Origin: Hermatobates lingyangjiaoensis
Taxonomy: Eukaryota > Arthropoda > Insecta > Hemiptera > Hermatobatidae
Reading direction: 5' to 3'
Length of the DNA stretch: 64,000 bases
NCBI GenBank assembly: GCA_026182355.1
Contig: JAPFBL010000576.1
Span: forward strand, 1 to 64,000
The position numbers and the translations under genes were made by a program. Each line of letters opens with the position of its first letter. Within the stretch, counting starts at the first letter, position 1. The notes under the pieces were generated by a model. It made no database searches. It saw only the letters and a program-made list of their open reading frames with translations, and was not told the origin of the DNA. This document shows positions 1 to 10,560 of the stretch, in pieces.

Positions 1-160
1 AGGCTTCAATGACCTACATCAACAACAGCTATATACATTATATACACATTATGAATATCTAGCTGTCTATAGAAGACTGATGGTGACTTGGTTAAAGGTT
101 TTGCCAAGGATTAGAGGTAAACATTGTATAAGAAACAAATAACAAAGAATATTGTTTAAA

Positions 161-470
161 CTGATCCCCTAGCGGGTGATAACATCAACAGTTTACCGAC
201 ATTTTGTTTGATAGGTGATTCTACAGATTCTACATTGGGAGTCCTAAATTTGGTTAACTTAAGTTCATTTCGGGTAGGTATGTTTAATAAGTACCTGACG
301 CACAGGCTCGAGACCGAGGCTTAACATCCTTTGCGAAGGGCGACATACTCAGATTTATTCACCTCCCGCGTGAATAAATCGAGGGCCAGGTTGGAATTTA
401 ACCCCACCTACATGCTCAGAGTGCTACATATTCAGAGGTGAGTGCGTTAACCATTGAAGGTTATGGTTAA
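161..470 (-). mobile_element. tRNA-derived SINE, tail type 1 (degraded head)
   Basis: Copy of the commonest SINE of the window, read on the minus strand. The central body (TCCCGCGTGAATAAATC, an ACGTTAAGC-like block next to GGTCTCGAGCC) matches the copies near 12.7, 13.0, 32.0, 40.4, 48.2 and 52.4 kb. The tRNA head at the high-coordinate side is decayed: the B box is reduced to a GGTTAAA-like form. The low-coordinate side carries the tail shared with the 40.4 and 48.2 kb copies (a TAGCGGGTGATAAC-type end). It encodes no protein and would depend on another element's reverse transcriptase. Confidence 0.8.
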
Positions 471-1800
471 CCTTCAATTTGGGTTAAACTTAATGGAATT
501 GAATTGAGCATCATACGTTATTATATGATGCTGCTATATGATGATTGAGCTAACCTGCCTGCATAATATAGAGTAAGAAGTATAGAAAAGAATAAGTAAG
601 AAAAGTACAGGTGGTGGAAGAAAGAATTGAAAAGAAGGAAAGAAAAAACGGAACAAACACTAACCAATGGCCAGTCCAACAAACTTTATATCAGCCAACA
701 CTGGTTGAACGCAGGCCAAATAAGTCACCAAAGGGATATCCAAATAAGCAACCAAAGCTTCCATTTACACCGAAAAACGTGGAATGCTAGGCAAATTCGC
801 AACTATTGACAAGTTCCATAAACAGCACAGCATATTGTGGCGGAGTGTAAAGTTACATCAAATGTCAGAGACAAATCAGGAGCATCCTCTCGATCTGACA
901 TTAGCACTAAAAACAGGAAAACATAAAAAAATGATAAAACTGTTAAAGAAGTGCAGATTTTCATGCAAATATAAGTTCCAGATATACCAGAAAAATATTA
1001 CTTATAGGAGGATTGAATTGATTGCGCATAGCTCTAATATCTCCAAGATGATGCACGGGAGAAAAAGATATATTTGTTTAATTAGTCAATATTATTATGT
1101 GGAAACCCTTTGGGGTTTAAAAACTAATAAATTTAATAAAAATTTTTAAAAAAAACAACGTTTAAATATTTTTTAAAACTTGGATGAGGCCAGGAAGGAC
1201 TATTTAGAACTGGAAAACACATGGAAAGCGTTGTTTTTCTTAAAAATTTTTTTTGGGGCCACATTAATTTTTCCTACAAGGAAATTGGATAATTTAGGAA
1301 TTTTATAATTTTAACAATGAAGAAAAAATAAGGTTTTTTTTGAATTTAAGAGTTTGTTAAACAAAAACAACGTTTTATTAATTTTAAAATAGATTTAAAA
1401 AAAAAATATCAAAGCAAGGAAATATTAATCAACAGGAAAAAAAAAAAAAAGGGTTTTGTTTGTAACTTTTTTGGAAAATTATTTGTTTATGAAAAGCATT
1501 TTGAAAAAATAATTAAAAAGTGTAAATTTTCACAAAAATAACCAGGGCCCATTACCAATTTCAAAAAAAAAAAGGTTTACCAAAATTATTTTAACCCTAC
1601 CTGGGTTATGAAATTTAATAGCAAAACCCACCCCAAACCATAAAATTTCAAAAAATTTTTAAAAAGGCCGGGCCAATATAAATACAAAAAAAAATAATAA
1701 GACCAAAAGGAATTTATATATAATTAGTAATTAATGATTAGTCATGGATTTAAGTTTCTTTCAACTGATGTAACTTCTTCCTTTAAAACTGTAATTTCTC
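471..1800. other. AT-rich stretch, no gene seen
   Basis: Two short open frames (627-809 and 784-1149, plus) have no recognisable domain and no favourable context, and I do not support them as genes. From about 1080 to 1700 the texture changes: long A and T runs alternate with doubled or tripled G and C runs (GGGGCC, CCCACCCC, CCGGGCC). That looks more like poorly corrected long-read sequence than like the flanks. Confidence 0.6.
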
Positions 1801-1845
1801 CAGTGGCGTAGCAAGGATTGGGGGTGAGAGGCGGAAAGTTGTTTA
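1801..1845 (+). mobile_element. hAT-like terminal sequence (CAGTGGCGTAG...)
   Basis: The stretch begins CAGTGGCGTAGC and runs into a G-rich segment (GGGGGTGAGAGGCGG). CAGTGGCGTAG is a terminal inverted repeat start typical of hAT-type DNA transposons and their MITEs in many animals. A second terminus starting with the same 11 bases lies at 37587. No partner end or transposase is visible here, so this is a solo or truncated end. Confidence 0.5.
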
Positions 1846-1855
1846 GATAAGATAT

Positions 1856-2290
1856 CCATATGGGAGATATCAGTAATTTTAATGTTGAGGATGATAAAAA
1901 TTTTCATAAGGGAGATATCAAGAATTACCAAGTGGGAAATATACATAATAAAAATTTTCATAAGGGAGATATCAAGAATTTCCAAGTAGGAAATGTACAT
2001 AATAAAAATTTTCATGTTGGAGATGATGAACATTTTTATATGTGGCAATATTAAGAATATGCATATGTGGGTAATCAAAAAAATCATGTAGGAGATGATG
2101 AACATGTTTATGTGTAGTGATATTAAGAATATCCATATGTGGGTCATAAAAAAAAATCATGTGGGAGATGATGAACATTTTTATGTGTGGCGATATTAAG
2201 AATATCCATATGTGGGTAATAAAAAAAAATCATGTGGTAGATGAATAAAATTGTCATGTGGGAGAAAGAGATAGTAACATTTGTTACCTG
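1856..2290. repeat. Two-period minisatellite (54 bp, then 72-73 bp)
   Basis: AAAAATTTTCATAAGGGAGA recurs at 1896 and 1950, with a changed third copy at 2004: an exact 54-bp period. From about 2022 the unit changes: GATGATGAACAT or its variants recur at 2022, 2094, 2167 and 2240 (72-73 bp). Both units share GGAGATRAT and ATATTAAGAATAT-type blocks, so one probably grew from the other. The 54- and 72-bp periods are multiples of three, which keeps frames open on both strands (up to 128 codons on minus at 1761-2147). The predicted peptides are low-complexity and I do not call a gene. Confidence 0.85.
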
Positions 2291-3970
2291 GTAGATACTT
2301 CAAATTTTCATGTTGAAAATTTACAAAAATGTATGTGGTAGATGTGAGGGTTTACTTATGAAAGTGAAAATTATTGATATTCTTGCCATTTGATGTTTTA
2401 CTTGCAATAATATATTATCCATATAGTATAGATTACAAAATTATGTTGTTACCCAACATACGAGTACACCAGATATTTAACTGATTTATAACTTTTAAGA
2501 AATGAATTTAGAAGAAAATATTGAAGTAACACCTTCTAAGTTAACCAAGGAATGTTTTACATGTAAAGTCCTGTACTTTGTTTTATGCCTCAAGGTAATG
2601 CATACCTGTGATTTAGAATTAGGAAAAAAAATGAAGCAAAGAAATGGTATGTTATTAAGTTGATGATATACGAGTATCTTTAGTTTTACAGAAGGCAATT
2701 ATATGGATGGAGTTTTGATAAACTGACACTGAAAGGCGAAAGAAGTACTTTTATTACAGGTCATATGTCATCAAAGCCTAAATGAACTGGCCTCTTTCTA
2801 CACTACATATTTCTCTGCAGGTCGTAAATGATTCTTTATGGATCTTTTTTTATTATTAAAATTTTTTTAAATGATTGTTAACGTCTAATGGCTTTGAGAA
2901 TTATACTCGTACATGTTTTCGAGCAAATTTTAATTCTTGTTAAGTCTGTATAGTTGGATATGAAGGGAAGGACGGCATAGTAAAAATTTTATATTTTGCA
3001 TTTTATAATGATCTTTATTACGCTTTAATTGAAAGGGTATAACTCAAAAATGAAGAAAGAACCTCTTCAATAAATATTGGTGGGAGGGGGGGGGAGATAA
3101 TAAGATCATTGACTACATATCCTCACTCTCGTCAGCACGCTGGTGAAAGGTTTAGCTAATGAGAACAAAATACGAGTATCATTATCAACTGTCATACCTC
3201 GTCTATAGCTGGTGAAGTTGCCCGACCGGTTTTGCAATGGCTGCATCATCAATGGGACTAAATTTCCTTCTCAAAATCACGGACATAAATACCTATTTTT
3301 AACTCAATGGTGCCAATATATGCCTAAATTTCCTACCTAACAGTTTTTATTTTATTTTGTTTGATCTGTTTTTCGTCTTTTAAAATTTAAGTCATCTCTG
3401 TCCCGTCCGTCCTGTCATCTTTTCATCTTTTTTATTGGTTTAAATATTATGTCTGCCTGGTGCTGACAGCATCAGCGACAATCAGCTAACCAATACCAGC
3501 GACCTACGAGACACCTAAAGTAATTTATATACTGATTAATGAAACTATTTCATTATAATTTATACTCATAAAACCAAGTATTTTATTTCAATAAAAATCA
3601 ATAATCTTTTAGCGTTTATCAGATAGCCAATTTCCAGGCTATCTGAGGAGAACACCTTACCCTACTGTGAACATTTCAAATATAAGATTAAGTATAAGAT
3701 TAGACTCGTGTTGAAAATATAATTACCTGGGGAATAACTTATACCATTTATAAGAATGTTTCTTTTGATCAAGTTGACTCATCTTACCTTACAAAACTTC
3801 TGAAGACACATACTTCTCCCATACAATCCACACACCACAACTTGTTCCTTAATATATTATATTTATATTCTACAATTCAGTATTCAATATCAATTCGATC
3901 CATCAAAGATTCTGGATCCTAGCGTGGTGACAATTTTTAGATATACAATGGTTGGTATATTTACCAACCC
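2291..3970. other. No gene seen; plain AT-rich DNA
   Basis: Only short frames are present. A G-rich run (GGGAGGGGGGGGGAG) sits near 3081-3095. A less AT-rich patch near 3190-3270 includes CCCGACCGGTTTTGC, which resembles hairpin arms at 57.1 and 59.0 kb. Confidence 0.6.
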
Positions 3971-3978
3971 ACCCACCT

Positions 3979-4020
3979 ACTCTCTCTCTCTCTCTCCACA
4001 CACACACACACACACACACA
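3979..4020. repeat. (CT)n(CA)n microsatellite
   Basis: A run of CT dinucleotides passes directly into a run of CA dinucleotides. The open frames crossing it on both strands are translations of the repeat. Confidence 0.95.
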
Positions 4021-4529
4021 AAGATCATCCAGCAAACTTCATAAAACGACTTCTGGGACCTCAAAACAAGTATTTCCATCAAAATCTCAGCTATCATTTT
4101 TTTCAAAATCACTATGCTTTACTTACAGCAAATTAATAAACTTAAAAGCAGGAATTTTGTGAATGGAACAGATTATTTATTTTAATATTAATTCTAATGT
4201 GAAAAAATTGCATCGTAATATGAGTAAATTGCAATACGAACTCGGTTTGGAAAACCGAGTAAAATTATAGGTTTTGATTTTGTAATTTTATAATAATTAT
4301 TAATATTTATGATTGAGTTTGTCTCTAAGTAATTATTTATGCGCCTTTCAGTTGAACACCACAAATAGAAAAACTTCGTAATAGCGTTGAAGTAGAAAAA
4401 CTATTATTATTTTTTATTGCTTATTTAATGCTTTGAGGATTGTTTCAAATAATTCAATAATTTCAAATGCCATAAATTTGGACTGCTTGATTGAGAAAAC
4501 CTTTTATATATATTAAAGTTTTCATGTTG
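4021..4529. other. No gene seen
   Basis: AT-rich unique-looking sequence. A small imperfect hairpin (CTCGGTTTGGAAAACCGAG) lies at about 4241-4259. Nothing else is supported. Confidence 0.6.
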
Positions 4530-4670
4530 AAATGACAACAGGTAAAGTAGCGTTTGGCGCAATGCCAATTCAATGTTGATGAATGTGTTTTCGCTGGCTG
4601 ATCAAGTTGGACTTTGTTCGCTTAAGTTAGATTAGCAAAGGGGGGACAAATCTCTGAGGTTGGCGAAAGT
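4530..4670. promoter_or_regulatory. Candidate regulatory island with full NFI palindrome
   Basis: Positions 4554-4568 read TTGGC-GCAAT-GCCAA, an exact match to the nuclear factor I full-site consensus TTGGC(N5)GCCAA. A further TTGGCGAAA half-site lies about 95 bases downstream. The island is less AT-rich than its flanks and contains no microsatellite. That NFI binds here is inference: one 10-base match is expected by chance about once per megabase or less. Confidence 0.35.
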
Positions 4671-6300
4671 TAAATGAACAATAGTGGATCGAGTTGATTC
4701 AACTCTTGGCTAGCAATATATGTTACACCACTTACTTGATAAACACCTATGATATCATTCAAAATGGTAGTTTTCTGCAACATTAAATACAGAACCATCA
4801 ACCAGCCATTCAGAAATAGAAGCAGTAATCTTTTGCAGCATAAACAACAGTGTAACTTCAAATTCAACAAAAGCAATAACTCAAAGGTCTCTATGTGAAA
4901 AACTTGGATTCAGATTCATATATGATATAGAATTTGAAATTGCAAGTTCATACTAGAACTTGTAAAAATATTTTAAATATATTGAGCATTTTAAGTCACC
5001 ATAATCAGTGTAATTATGTTAAAATGAGCAGGAAAATACAATTCCGTAATTTGTGACAGTAGCTTCCATTAGTAGTATTAAGTAGGAAAGGGCATTCCCA
5101 AACAACTTCTGTAGTATCGTAAAATCACCCTCCGACAGACTGACGATAGCATCTAACAGTAATTCAATTTACACCTAGACGAACAAAGCATGCCCAATAA
5201 TCTTTAAAATCATTTACTGATAAGCCACCCTTTTATTCATTATAAGAAAGAACCCAAACTATAAATTATAAAATGAATTACATACTTTCAATCATTGATT
5301 GTTTTAATTGTTACTTCAAATTGAATGCAAAAATGTACAAACATATGATTATGGGGATTGATTTTTGATTTATTTTCGAAATGAATTGTAGGATTTATAT
5401 AGCATATTGAAATTTATTTTTATGTACAATATATTTTATTACACTGATCTTTATATAAAAACTTTAGATTTTTAAGAAATGCATATGTAACATTAAACTC
5501 ATTGTGTTTGACGCCACAAATATGCAAATTTTACTCATTCTCCTCTTGCCTCTGTTTCAAATCATTGATTTATTGCTTCCGAAGGTATCAAGGCATTTAT
5601 CATCAATATGTACTATCATTGACTGATGCAATGATGCATCATCCATTTACTTAACAGACAAACGATACAGCATTTCGAGTTCCATTATGCCATTTATCGA
5701 CCACTTTTCACCTACGAAGTGAACTTCAGTCATACACAATAGCCATACTGTCATATACGTTAAGTGGAACAGAATGTTACAAATAGAGTAAAAATGTTTT
5801 ATAACATGGTTAAAACACCTTTTTTTCTTCAACAAAAACATTTCTAATAGTCAAATTTTCATGAAAGAGGATAGTATAATTTTTACAACATATGCAATAT
5901 TTTTTTGATGCGAATAAAACATTCAGACATGCTTTGAAATAAAAATAAGATAAAATTTTAGCAATTATCGAACTTTTTTTTACCCTTTCGATTGCACGAT
6001 TACTTATAAATATATATTTTAAATTCATATAACTTCTGGACCACTGATTCTTCAAAATAATTATTTTTGCTATCGAGGATTAGGTCCAAAATTAAAAACT
6101 TCTGATAACAAACCAATGCATCGCTGAAATTTGTTCAGTGTTTTCAAGACTAAAAAAAAAAAAAATACTACCTTAAACAAACTATGAAAACAAATATCCT
6201 TACAGACTATCAACCAGTCACGTATGGTGATGTTTATGGTAGATGAGGAACTGATTTTATCACAGTCAGATTTAAATCCTGTAGTTACACGCACCCCTTA
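4671..6300. other. No gene seen; AT-rich
   Basis: Several 60-80 codon frames on the minus strand (4670-4876, 5647-5841, 5810-6055, 6070-6294) are hydrophobic or low-complexity, as expected of AT-rich noncoding DNA, and show no motif. A palindromic ATGATGCATCAT occurs near 5631-5642. Confidence 0.6.
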
Positions 6301-6309
6301 CCATAAGGC

Positions 6310-6600
6310 AGGCCTTTCAACCGTAACAAGCGGTCTTGGTCAGAGTAAAAAACCGAACTGACTGTAGTAAGAAGTTAGTTGGGTGTTTGACTATGACGAA
6401 GACCACTTGTTACGGTTGAAATATATAAGTCCAAGTTCCCATTTGTTATTGTGGTTTGATAATTGATTGCTATTTCACATGTTTAGTGTTTACTGTGAAG
6501 TCCTGTTATATATATAACACAAATTTAACAATAAACACGCAAAACAACATTCAATCATAGTCTCGTTTTCCCATTTCTTATTGTTGTTTGATCATATATA
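6310..6600. mobile_element. Family B palindromic element (PLE-end-like)
   Basis: Inverted copies of the family B motif face each other. The minus copy at 6316-6345 (TTCAACCGTAACAAGCGGTC) and the plus copy at about 6392-6420 (GACGAAGACCACTTGTTACG, then GTTGAAA) are separated by a short AACCGAACTG-type spacer. The right part continues with the family's end (TTATTGTGGTTTGAT...TTTCAC) and a second fragment to about 6600. It is bounded by TA-rich DNA. It encodes nothing. Confidence 0.75.
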
Positions 6601-6674
6601 TATTATAATATTATATTATATATATAATATAATATATATATATGTGTGTGTGTGTGTGTGTTGGTGTGTGTGTG
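6593..6674. repeat. (TA)n then (TG)n microsatellite
   Basis: TA-rich tract followed by TG dinucleotides, with one TTGG interruption. Confidence 0.95.
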
Positions 6675-6737
6675 ATAACGATATGCAATCCAGAAGATAT
6701 TGAAAACAATAAAAAGTTTATTTAAGTATATATATAA

Positions 6738-6960
6738 ACTATTTTATCAAAAAAACACACACAGAAATGAAATCATAGAAACTCACAACTACATTTTGAT
6801 AAACTCGTCTCGGGAAGATAGATGTGAGTCGCTCAAAGAAAGGCAACGACCTATATATAAATATATATATATTCTTCTTTTCCTTTTTCTCCTCACCTGA
6901 AGACGGAAAGACAGCTGTGTCAGTATATTTTTGGTGCTTTCTAGTTGTAACTTTAATTAT
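6738..6960. mobile_element. Degraded family D/C-like element
   Basis: Between two TA tracts lie a minus-strand-like stretch (ACACACAGAAATGAAATC...ACTCACAAC) and a plus-strand motif CTGAAGACGGAAAGACAG. These resemble decayed left and right arms of the D and C families. The hairpin has lost most pairing. Assignment is tentative. Confidence 0.4.
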
Positions 6961-7029
6961 ATATATACTTTTTCGATTATATATATATAATAGTTTTCTC
7001 TTTCTCTATGTAGTTATTGTGCATTGATT

Positions 7030-7190
7030 GAAAAAGAATTTAATGAGCAGTGCGTGTGGTGTATAGGGGGTGTGTTGTCTAGGTCAGGGTGAGGTCATCC
7101 CTTGCTTACTCACTTCCATTGTCGCAGACACGCCACCCCCGCAGCCAGTCATACGTGAAATTCATCCCTTCAGCCTCAACTTCAATAGTA
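7030..7190. promoter_or_regulatory. Candidate regulatory island with perfect DR5 element
   Basis: Positions 7081-7097 read AGGTCA-GGGTG-AGGTCA: two perfect nuclear-receptor half-sites in direct orientation with a 5-base spacer, the classic retinoic-acid-receptor/RXR arrangement (DR5). The surrounding 160 bases are G/C-richer than either flank (CACGCCACCCCCGCAGCCAG downstream) and free of the repeat families. Binding is inference. No gene is seen nearby to say which promoter it would serve. Confidence 0.4.
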
Positions 7191-7615
7191 TTTTCGATCC
7201 AATTACCTAACACCCTTCACAAATAACAGTAAAAAAAATAGCAGCTGCAATTTACTTTAACTATGAACGAGTAATATTGCTAATATAAAAGTTTGAAAAA
7301 ATCTTTAAAATATTACAAAACAATCATAGAATGTGAAAAAAATGCTGCTTTGCCAGGCATCACCTATGTTTTGTGTCATTTTGAATAATATATGTGTTAA
7401 AGAAGGACTACAAATTTAGAAATATATATTTGTAAGAGATAAACTTGTTTAAAAGATTTAGAGAATATTTTTTATATATTTTATTATTTACGTCATTTAT
7501 TGATTAATTCTTGTATTTATTTATTATTGTGTCAAGGCTAAGTTGAAACTGATCTGATTTGTCTATATACTAAGTCGCTGATTCAGAGGAATAGTGATAT
7601 TGATGTCTAATAAAC
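7191..7615. other. No gene seen
   Basis: AT-rich sequence with T-rich runs near 7470-7520. No motif or frame of interest. Confidence 0.6.
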
Positions 7616-7619
7616 TATA

Positions 7620-7850
7620 TATTATATATATATATATATATAAAGATTTCACATAAACTCGTGAAATAACAATCAATGATCAAACCACAATAAGAAATGG
7701 GAAAGCAAGACTAAGATCTTTCAACCGTAACAAGCGGTCTTCGTCAGAGTCAAAAAACCAACTGAGCAGTTGAGTTTTTGACTCTGACAAAGACCGCTTG
7801 TTACGGTTGAAAGATCTTAGTCTTGTTTTCCCATTTCTTATTGTGGTTTG

Positions 7851-7882
<32 letters not shown>
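7620..7882. mobile_element. Family B palindrome in (TA)n, nearly intact arms
   Basis: A (TA)n tract at 7620-7642 leads into the family left end (AGATTTCACATAAACTCGTG). Two near-identical inverted arms then follow, about 7678-7764 and 7768-7855, separated by only a few bases and followed by another (TA)n. The plus-strand motif at 7784-7813 is CTGACAA, then AGACCG, loop CTTGTTA, CGGTT, GAAA; CTGACAA differs from the family CTGACGA at one core base. Near-identity of the arms suggests recent origin or gene conversion. Confidence 0.85.
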
Positions 7883-7888
7883 CTAATA

Positions 7889-7970
7889 TGCCTCTGACAA
7901 AGACCACTTGTTACGATTGAAAGATCTTAAGTCTTTTTTTGCCATTTCACATTGTTGTTTGATCATTCAT
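7889..7970 (+). mobile_element. Family B 3'-end fragment
   Basis: Second, more diverged right arm: CTCTGACAAAGACCACTTG, then TTACGATTGAAAGATCTTAA and the GTTGTTTGATCATTC end, before a short TA tract. It abuts the preceding palindrome, with TA repeats between them. Confidence 0.8.
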
Positions 7971-7974
7971 ATAT

Positions 7975-8124
7975 ATATAAACTTTAACACAGAAAAGAAC
8001 ACAGAAAGACACTACAGAACTCACTTCGATATTTCGACATCCGTCGTCATCGGGAAGAAGTGCGAAGTACTCGCGTTGAGAAGCAAACTCCTACTCATAT
8101 ATTATATATATATATATATATATG
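7975..8124 (-). mobile_element. Family D end, minus strand
   Basis: Minus-strand copy of the family D end. GATATTTCGACATCCGTCGTCATCG contains, in reverse, the CGATGACGACG...TCGAAATATC motif at about 8027-8062. The outer part (AACACAGAAAGACAC) matches the other D ends. It ends in (TA)n at 8100-8124. Confidence 0.7.
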
Positions 8125-8125
8125 T

Positions 8126-8690
8126 TCAAAATTAAAGAAGAGTAACACACAGAGTAAAGAAGCGATTACGCACACAATTTTTTGGAAAATCCTATTTCAG
8201 GATAAAAGAGAGAGTTAGACCAATCACTCCAGAAGAAAAACAACAGATAGCGGACTTTGGTTGAATGGTCAACTTATTACCATTTCTTAAGAACTCGCAA
8301 CAGTCGTGTAATTTAATCAAACATATATCAATGATGAGCAGCCATGAACAGGGTCAACACATGGAATGTGATTTATTCATGCCTCTTTCTTTATGTTTTT
8401 TATTATATAAATATTTCAACATCATTATAAATACTAAACTTTTCAAACTCTCTCTCATAGAATCTCAAAGAAGAGTTTTTAATTAAATGATCTAAAAAAT
8501 GAGTCTCAGTTTAGAATTTCATATTGTGGTTCATATGATTATTTTCACCATACAAATTGAAGCAGATATTTATCTAATAAACCATACGGTCTTATTATTT
8601 GCTTGATAAAAACGTTTGAGCTTGCTTTAGCTTTAATATAACTTTTAAACATTCACTAAGCTGTATTTGAAATAGGATGAGGTATACAGA
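8126..8690. other. No gene seen
   Basis: The first 130 bases (ACACACAGAGTAAAGAAGCG and on) may be a further decayed element end. The rest is AT-rich with no supported feature. Confidence 0.5.
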
Positions 8691-8849
8691 AATATTGTGT
8701 TGACTGAATGGAATGGCTTTGACTCTGAAAAGAGCCGCAGACTAATGAAGCGTTGGACTGCAGTTGCTGGACGGTTGCCCCTAAGGTGTCAATTTGCCAC
8801 CTCCTTCGTCTGGCCACGTGCACACACACACACACACACACACACCACA
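8690..8849. other. Balanced-composition island ending in (CA)n
   Basis: About 130 bases of non-repetitive sequence (GCTTTGACTCTGAAAAGAGC through GTTGCCCCTAAGGTGTC) stand out from AT-rich flanks and end in a (CA)n tract at 8819-8849. A 63-codon frame crosses it but translates the repeat at its end. It could be a regulatory element or a decayed exon; I cannot tell. Confidence 0.3.
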
Positions 8850-9393
8850 CACAACGCTCTAGTCATCCTTAGCTCAAAACCCCATTAATTAACTCCACAG
8901 TTATTATTAACCTTGACATTCCAGTACTTTCCCCTCTACACCTCGTTATTCTTGTCTTCCTTGTTTCTTCCCTATTATTCTTTATTAAACTAAAACCATT
9001 TCTAGCTTGTAATGGAATTCTGAATTCTCATTATTTTTGAATAAAAGGAACAAAATATGCGTTCCACATCATACATCAACGCCACCTGAGACATGGTCTT
9101 TCTCTGAATAGACACCGGTTTTAGAATTGTTATTTAAATAAAAAATTTGAATGTTGGCGAGAAATACTTCAGCATGCACAAACTACAACGAATATTAACA
9201 TAACTCTTACATTAATTTATGCTAGATTATGTTTTTTTTTTAACAGAATATTTATGAGAATAGAGTATTTATAAAGAATGATACCCCTAATATTATATTT
9301 TTACATTGTTTTCAATGTAGTGCAAACATCATGAAAAAATTTGTTTCAAGGTTATAACAGATTTATATTTTGAGGTCATTTGAGTACATTTTT
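8850..9393. other. No gene seen
   Basis: AT-rich sequence with a T run near 9232-9241. No supported feature. Confidence 0.6.
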
Positions 9394-10137
<744 letters not shown>

Positions 10138-10252
10138 ATTATAAAATAAATTTTTTTCGAAAATAGTTTTGAATTATATAAAATAATTTTTTTTTCAAAA
10201 ATAATGTTGAATTATATAAAATAAATTTTCTTCGAAAATAATTTTGAATTAA
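10138..10252. repeat. Three-copy AT-rich tandem repeat, about 37 bp
   Basis: Three degenerate units of the form TTATATAAAATAAATTTT-TTCGAAAATA-(G/A)TTTTGAA follow each other. Unit boundaries fall at the TTGAATTATA joins near 10169 and 10207. Confidence 0.75.
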
Positions 10253-10409
10253 CATTAACTTAAACTTAGGTTGATGTGTATCAGTATTTGGAATCAGAAC
10301 GCAATAAAAATCGTCAAAACAACTTTAGTACACTACATACAAAAAATAATAGATGTTTGTCATTAATAAAATCATTGAAGCGAATTTGATGTTTATAAAG
10401 AAGAAATGT

Positions 10410-10560
10410 GAATACATTAGTCAGTAAAGTTATTTTGCCTGAGCTATGGATTTGTGGGTTCGATTCCCTCTTATGGTTATCTGTGTTGGTAGAAAAAATA
10501 GGGGATGGCAAAAACTAGTCTCGCTGGTGGTCTGCATAAGGTCTCCACCCTCCCTATCTT
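10410..10560 (+). mobile_element. tRNA-derived SINE head
   Basis: TTAGTCAGTAAAG at about 10417 resembles an RNA polymerase III A box, and GGGTTCGATTCCC at 10456-10468 is a perfect B box, at normal tRNA spacing. The stem-loops needed for a functional tRNA are not convincing, and the sequence continues into an unrelated body (CGCTGGTGGTCTGCATAAGG), so a SINE is more likely than a tRNA gene. Confidence 0.55.

Noticed and set aside
1761..2147. 128-codon minus frame over the minisatellite
   Set aside because: Open because the 54- and 72-bp periods are multiples of three; plus and minus frames are equally open.
10456..10468. Functional tRNA gene
   Set aside because: The B box is perfect but acceptor and anticodon stems do not form convincingly; a SINE head fits better. 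The same applies to 25290-25372, 30606-30725 and 58745-58840.
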